From NCBI RefSeq assembly GCF_030867145.1, contig NC_134434.1:124001-188000 (forward strand): DNA of 64,000 bases, given 5' to 3'. Made by a program: the position numbers and the translations under genes. Positions 62,701-64,000 of the stretch are shown here, one piece after another. How positions within the stretch are numbered: position 1 is the first letter of the stretch; every line of letters begins with the position of its first letter. This stretch comes from Opisthocomus hoazin. Lineage: Eukaryota; Chordata; Aves; Opisthocomiformes; Opisthocomidae. Under the pieces are notes generated by a model. The model made no database searches, had not been told where the DNA came from, and saw nothing but the letters and a program-made list of their open reading frames with translations.

Positions 62701-63694
62701 TATTTGCACGTAAAGAACAAAGGCCGCATCTTTCCATTTCAGCCAGATTATTTTAGCCCTAAGTATTTTAATGATTTTAAATGAGTTGATGCAGCTTGAC
62801 ATAACAGTCATACTAAGTGAAGAAAAATGAAAACTTCATGGTAGTTCAACATTTCAGTTTAAAATAAGTTCCTTTGCAATGAAGCATTATTCCAGTTAGA
62901 AGTTTATTTTAAGAAAATAAATAGTACTTTTCAACAACCCGTATAGAACAGGAGTTTTTATATATGCTTTAAAAAGAATGCCAAGCTGTTGCCTTGGCTC
63001 TGGAGCTATTAAAGACACAGTCTGTTTCTCATGAATGAAGAGTAAAGAGCTGGCTGAGATTCGAAATCTCTTCTAGTTTTGATCCATTCTATTTGAAAAT
63101 GTAGCAATCTTATCTTCCCACTGCATTGTGCAAGTATTTTTCATTATAGGTTGGCATTACATCCACTAGAGTACTTAGTGTCTTTCATGTGAAGGCAGCC
63201 AAGTCCCCTCTTTTGATCCAAAACAGTTGTTAACTCTCTAAAGTATTTCTTTATATGAAAAAATAAAAGAGAGATCCTTGAAGCATTTTAGTGGAATCCT
63301 GTGTGAAACTAATTTGTAGGAAAAAACAAATCAATAGGTGTGCAGGGTACAGAGGGAAAAAGGGTGTGTCCGTGCTTGTGTGCATTCCAGCTTTCAGATG
63401 TTTTCATCCAACTAATTTCAAGGGTTAAGAGTAAGATAGTGTGCTAAAGTGATTCCAGATGGGCCAATATTAATATCTTTCTTTTCCTGATGAATGAGAA
63501 GGTATGACCTAGTTAGAAAACTGCTAAAATTACAGGCGCCACAGAGGCTTCAGCTGGTGCCCTACCACATAGACATTTATTCTTACCTCTGCAATTATAA
63601 TGCTGATGAGCTGCTCGAACCTGCTGAAGGAGACGTTCCAGGGCCTCTGTGTGTCCCCTGTGCCGAGGTTCTCTTCCACTGCAGTCTTTCCAGT
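34987..63694 (-). CDS. ANKFN1: ANKFN1, C-terminal part (11 spliced exons)
   Basis: This gene encodes the ankyrin-repeat and fibronectin type III protein ANKFN1 (mouse nmf9; Drosophila wide awake/banderuola), an intracellular protein. Mutations in mice and flies affect neural functions such as vestibular behaviour and sleep or circadian output. I joined these exons: 63694-63587, 57017-56918, 55745-55613, 55018-54902, 51091-50876, 48736-48570, 47163-47013, 45232-45064, 41602-41436, 38150-37931 and 35783-34987. Every junction has AG/GT and the phases run 1,1,2,0,0,0,2,0,1,0,1, so one frame stays open for about 780 residues to TAA. The conserved peptide GLYLGYLK is present in the exon at 48.6 kb. 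The ankyrin repeats and most of the FN3 domain must lie in exons beyond 64,000. Gene order and direction relative to NOG match other vertebrates. Confidence 0.93.
35784..37930 (-). other. ANKFN1: ANKFN1 intron before the terminal exon
   Basis: This is a phase-1 intron of about 2.1 kb. Its 5' end holds a degenerate CR1 LINE relic (37310-37860) that stops about 70 bp from the splice donor. The rest is unique AT-rich DNA with a short GT run near 35897. Confidence 0.75.
37310..37860 (+). mobile_element. Degenerate CR1-type LINE fragment (reverse transcriptase region)
   Basis: Successive pieces follow the order of the CR1 ORF2 reverse-transcriptase region. They are CTCATGCCTCACCAGCCTAATA, then CCTTTGACAAGGTGC with TACCACAGG, then TTCATTAAATGATCTGGAATAG, then GTGACAAAGTTGGCTGATGATAAG. 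The last encodes L-A-D-D (37701-37712), the relic of the catalytic F/YADD box. Many stops and indels show it is dead. Its orientation is opposite to ANKFN1. Confidence 0.75.
37931..38150 (-). CDS. ANKFN1: ANKFN1 exon, helical segment with Pro/Ser tail
   Basis: Acceptor TTCTCTACAG; 73 codons, phase 0 to phase 1, donor GTAAGAG. It encodes an amphipathic helical start (QIDEIWKEMRWITEALQYAR) followed by a Ser/Pro linker (CLPSPPPSPEAR) with proline-directed phosphorylation motifs. A second in-register GT (GTGAGTG) begins 7 nt before the chosen donor and would break the frame if used. Confidence 0.92.
38151..41435 (-). other. ANKFN1: ANKFN1 intron with a CR1/L3-type relic
   Basis: This is a phase-0 intron of about 3.3 kb. 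It contains an old CR1-type fragment at about 39150-39436 and short CAGTGATGTCAGTG-type pieces just after it that resemble the palindromic repeat family. No further exon is supported. Confidence 0.7.
39150..39436 (+). mobile_element. CR1/L3-type LINE 3' fragment
   Basis: The ordered blocks TACTTCTTCACAAAATG, GTGTGGAATTTATTGCCAAA and GGATACTGTAGATGCC are followed by a 3' end GACCTAGTATGGCCATTTTT. These are the 3' end of the ORF2/3' UTR region of ancient CR1-clade LINEs. It is heavily mutated, in + orientation (antisense to ANKFN1). Confidence 0.75.
41436..41602 (-). CDS. ANKFN1: ANKFN1 exon, conserved coiled-coil-like region
   Basis: Acceptor TCTTTTCACAG; 55 codons plus a split Val; phase 1 to 0; donor GTAATGG. 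It encodes HFCCYKEKFISLYCRLSAVI and then a long charged helix (SLREAISDSEVAAAKQRHQQ). A second AG 24 nt downstream of the acceptor (TTACAAG) is out of phase with the preceding exon, which confirms the upstream choice. Confidence 0.93.
41603..45063 (-). other. ANKFN1: ANKFN1 intron with a palindromic repeat
   Basis: This is a phase-1 intron of about 3.5 kb. It holds a 110-bp imperfect palindromic repeat at 41740-41858. Otherwise it is unique sequence with no supported exon. Confidence 0.7.
41740..41858. repeat. Palindromic interspersed repeat relic
   Basis: The left end GGCTCTAATTATCCTCT is nearly the reverse complement of the right end AAGGGATAATCAGGTCC. The interior has mirrored TTTACACTGG and TTTATACCTAAG blocks around a TTCACTGATTTCAG centre. 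It is one of several similar elements in this gene. Confidence 0.65.
45064..45232 (-). CDS. ANKFN1: ANKFN1 exon, conserved core
   Basis: Acceptor CCTCTACAG; 56 codons plus one base; phase 0 to 1; donor GTATAGT. It encodes AKHFRLYTQEVLELGHNVSF, then LLLLPASDDVC and PHSGFLNLPLQMFEL. It has the compact, low-gap look of a conserved globular core and joins the next exon through a split Val codon (FEL-V-HFCC). Confidence 0.95.
45233..47012 (-). other. ANKFN1: ANKFN1 intron
   Basis: This phase-0 intron of about 1.8 kb is AT-rich unique DNA. I see no repeat or exon in it. Confidence 0.7.
47013..47163 (-). CDS. ANKFN1: ANKFN1 exon
   Basis: Acceptor AACATACAG; one base to finish Lys, then 50 codons; phase 2 to 0; donor GTATTTT. 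It encodes DEWEWIQTLSGLESVESMD and CPTQLFLYELQMAVKALLKQ, the latter a probable amphipathic helix. Confidence 0.94.
47164..48569 (-). other. ANKFN1: ANKFN1 intron with MIR-like and palindromic relics
   Basis: This is a phase-2 intron of about 1.4 kb. A weak MIR-like match (GGCTTTCCCAGGGCACAGCA, minus orientation) lies at about 48010-48085. A palindrome-family piece (AATCAATAGAAAAGATGACATT and on to CTGAATCAGGGCT) lies at about 48175-48240. Confidence 0.5.
48570..48736 (-). CDS. ANKFN1: ANKFN1 exon carrying the GLYLGYLK peptide
   Basis: Acceptor TTAAAACAG; 55 codons plus two bases; phase 0 to 2; donor GTAAGTG (near-consensus). It encodes DILSYHKRSQQRLPP, then GLYLGYLK and LCSSVDQIKVLVLQKLPNVL. 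GLYLGYLK is the near-invariant peptide described for the ANKFN1/NMF9 family from flies to mammals, and is the strongest single identifier of this gene. Confidence 0.97.
48737..50875 (-). other. ANKFN1: ANKFN1 intron with a palindromic repeat
   Basis: This is a phase-0 intron of about 2.1 kb. It contains the palindromic element at 50697-50790, which ends about 85 bp from the upstream exon's donor. The rest is unique sequence. Confidence 0.65.
50697..50790. repeat. Palindromic interspersed repeat relic
   Basis: CTGATCCCAGACCCACTGGAAG on the left is mirrored by TTATTGGGCACTGGATTAAG on the right, around CTTTCAATGGGAGCC. It is the same repeat type as at 33243 and lies next to the splice donor of the following exon. 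Confidence 0.6.
50876..51091 (-). CDS. ANKFN1: ANKFN1 exon, largest internal exon
   Basis: Acceptor TGTTTTCTAG; exactly 72 codons; phase 0 to 0; donor GTAGTGC. It encodes NLLGTHNLGRVFYEPIKDRH, then GNMLIVTIREVESLYSFFNG, then KWMQVSKLQSQRKSLSTPEE and a hydrophobic end (LDILLITIQ). The beta-rich pattern suggests a small folded domain. An internal CAG-GTATCC could serve as an alternative donor. Confidence 0.96.
51478..51545. repeat. Palindrome-family repeat fragment
   Basis: TTTTCAAAAGCACTCAGTGTTGGTCTA is the terminal arm of the palindromic repeat family seen elsewhere in this gene; the second half is degraded. It is a direct match to the remembered arm of a common sauropsid repeat. Confidence 0.5.
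53905..54060 (-). mobile_element. MIR relic split by a CR1 insertion
   Basis: GGACTGAGACACAG (53929-53942) and TTAAGTGGCCTGTTCAG with TATGTGGCACAGG (54001-54043) are consecutive blocks of the reverse-complement MIR consensus (AAACTGAGGCACAG, then GTTAAGTGACTTGCCC, then AGTGGCAGAG). They are separated by a CR1 tail. Confidence 0.6.
53944..54000 (+). mobile_element. CR1 LINE 3' end
   Basis: CAGAGGTCCCTTCCAACCCC followed by CATTCTGTG and repeated ATTCTGTG octamers is the diagnostic 3' terminus of avian CR1. It is a severely 5'-truncated copy of under 60 bp, in + orientation. Confidence 0.92.
54902..55018 (-). CDS. ANKFN1: ANKFN1 exon
   Basis: Acceptor ATTTTTGCAG; exactly 39 codons; phase 0 to 0; donor GTTGGTT (weak). 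It encodes LSCMWDDIRWLRQNMSISVS and TALQARQKMLSAAAQLQ, a Trp-containing helix followed by an Ala/Gln-rich helix. Confidence 0.95.
55019..55612 (-). other. ANKFN1: ANKFN1 intron
   Basis: This is a short phase-0 intron (about 0.6 kb) of AT-rich unique sequence. Nothing else is visible in it. Confidence 0.75.
55613..55745 (-). CDS. ANKFN1: ANKFN1 exon
   Basis: Acceptor TTTCTTTAG; one base completes Arg, then 44 codons; phase 2 to 0; donor GTAACGG. It encodes GLYLSVIFFYKDNLLVTNED, QIPIVEIDDSHSSS and VMQDFLWFTK, a beta-strand-rich segment directly after the basic stretch KFVKTLKR. Confidence 0.96.
55815..55915 (-). mobile_element. CR1/L3-type fragment, antisense
   Basis: AATCATAGATGTTAAG, GATGAATCATCTGGTCTTAA, CTTCTGTGTTATATAGATCATG and CAACTTCAG follow the order of a common sauropsid CR1-derived 3' sequence read in reverse. 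It is old and diverged; the match is from memory. Confidence 0.55.
56085..56195. repeat. Palindromic interspersed repeat relic
   Basis: The left end GGGCTTAGTTCTACTCTCG is mirrored by the right end TAATTGAGTGTAGTTTGGCC. Inner blocks TCAGAGTAAATC and GATTTAAATTAGTG are also mirrored. It is the same type as the element at 41740. Confidence 0.6.
56918..57017 (-). CDS. ANKFN1: ANKFN1 exon, basic Ser/Lys segment
   Basis: Acceptor TTCCATTTTAG; 100 bp; phase 1 to 2; donor GTTTGTC (weak). With the split first codon it reads ESSKLQNAGRKQSVSRSLKH, then LFHSSNKFVKTLKR. The basic RKQSVSRS stretch is a plausible kinase target. Both neighbours' phases fit exactly. Confidence 0.93.
57018..63586 (-). other. 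ANKFN1: ANKFN1 large intron with a candidate cassette exon
   Basis: This is a phase-1 intron of about 6.6 kb, the largest in the window. It contains a 55-bp candidate exon at 60991-61045. I see no further well-formed exon or clear repeat, although a weak splice-bounded segment at 58431-58501 was considered and rejected. Confidence 0.6.
60991..61045 (-). other. ANKFN1: Candidate cassette (possibly poison) exon in ANKFN1
   Basis: A strong acceptor (pyrimidine-rich, ending GCATTTCAG) and a GTGAGT donor bound 55 bp that stay open as GLKKTSLQKYQEEYIGMY. Fifty-five is not a multiple of three. Included after the exon at 63.6 kb in its favoured frame, it would shift the reading and reach TAA within four codons of the next exon. 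If the 63.6-kb exon were instead read in its other open frame, this exon would fit in frame. I favour an unused or regulatory exon. Confidence 0.3.
63587..63694 (-). CDS. ANKFN1: ANKFN1 exon, linker and helix following the FN3 domain
   Basis: Acceptor TTCAACAG; 108 bp; phase 1 to 1; donor GTAAGAA. It encodes WKDCSGREPRHRGHTEALER, then LLQQVRAAHQHYNCR, a helix with leucine heptad spacing, and joins the next exon as HYNCR-ESSKLQ. A second frame is also open through the exon (ending FEQLISIIIAE); I prefer the first because it needs no extra exon and gives a regular helix. The FN3 domain itself should lie in exons beyond the window. Confidence 0.8.
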
Positions 63695-64000
63695 CTGTTG
63701 AACGAAGGAAATAAACAGAAATGAAACACAAAGGAGCAGGAGAAGGTTTTAAAATATTTTGTTGCCTCTGATATTTCTTGGGTTTAGAGGAGTTATACAT
63801 CTGGGCACGTAGGAAAAGATGGCAGGCTTTTTTAAGTCTGCTATTTTTACTTGCACCATAAGTTTCCTTTGCCTTGTGCCAGCTAGGTAATTAATCATAA
63901 TGATTTTTAACAAAGAGCTCACAATCAGCGCCTAGAAGCTCCTGTAGTGACTGACTAGACAATGGTTATTTCTCTTCAGTATGTAGATGGCCTCTGTTCC
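63695..64000 (-). other. ANKFN1: ANKFN1 intron, cut by the window edge
   Basis: This is intronic sequence upstream of the first exon in the window. No further splice-bounded exon is visible before the end. Confidence 0.7.

Noticed and set aside
1-64000. tRNA, rRNA, CRISPR array, operon or prokaryotic signals
   Set aside because: None was recognised. The splice sites, SINE/LINE relics and CpG islands show vertebrate nuclear DNA.

Overview
The window looks like a single-copy stretch of a sauropsid, most probably bird, genome. The evidence is an intronless noggin gene of avian type, CR1 LINE relics including one with the diagnostic octamer tail, MIR-like SINE relics, low repeat density and GC-rich CpG islands. 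No prokaryotic, plasmid, phage or CRISPR features are visible.

Layout on the + coordinate. Positions 1-4,780 are non-coding flank. A CpG island at about 4,960-5,720 sits just past the 3' end of NOG. NOG (noggin) lies on the minus strand, CDS 6,344-7,015 in one exon, with its 3' UTR at about 5,735-6,343 and its GC-rich 5' leader and promoter island at about 7,016-8,420. A 27-kb interval without convincing protein genes follows (about 8.4-34.9 kb). It holds two further CpG islands (about 15.6-16.3 kb and 24.48-24.83 kb), several AT-rich blocks that read like conserved enhancers, and a few SINE relics. From 34,987 to 63,694 the minus strand carries the 3' part of ANKFN1 (ankyrin repeat and fibronectin type III domain containing 1; mouse nmf9, related to Drosophila wide awake/banderuola).

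I rebuilt eleven ANKFN1 coding exons from splice sites. All intron phases agree and the frame is open to one stop codon, giving about 780 residues of the C-terminal part. The ankyrin-repeat and most FN3 exons lie beyond position 64,000. The order ANKFN1-NOG, both in the same direction, is the conserved vertebrate arrangement (human 17q22).

NOG encodes a secreted BMP antagonist and ANKFN1 an intracellular scaffold-like protein; nothing suggests they share a pathway. The interval between them is best viewed as regulatory territory, probably mainly for NOG. The most interesting observations are the intergenic CpG islands with recognisable promoter or insulator motifs, a long C tract that places an in-frame upstream ATG near the noggin start, a candidate frame-breaking cassette exon in ANKFN1, a CR1 inserted into a MIR, and a family of about 70-110 bp imperfect palindromic repeats in and around ANKFN1. 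I did not find a clearly novel biological system.
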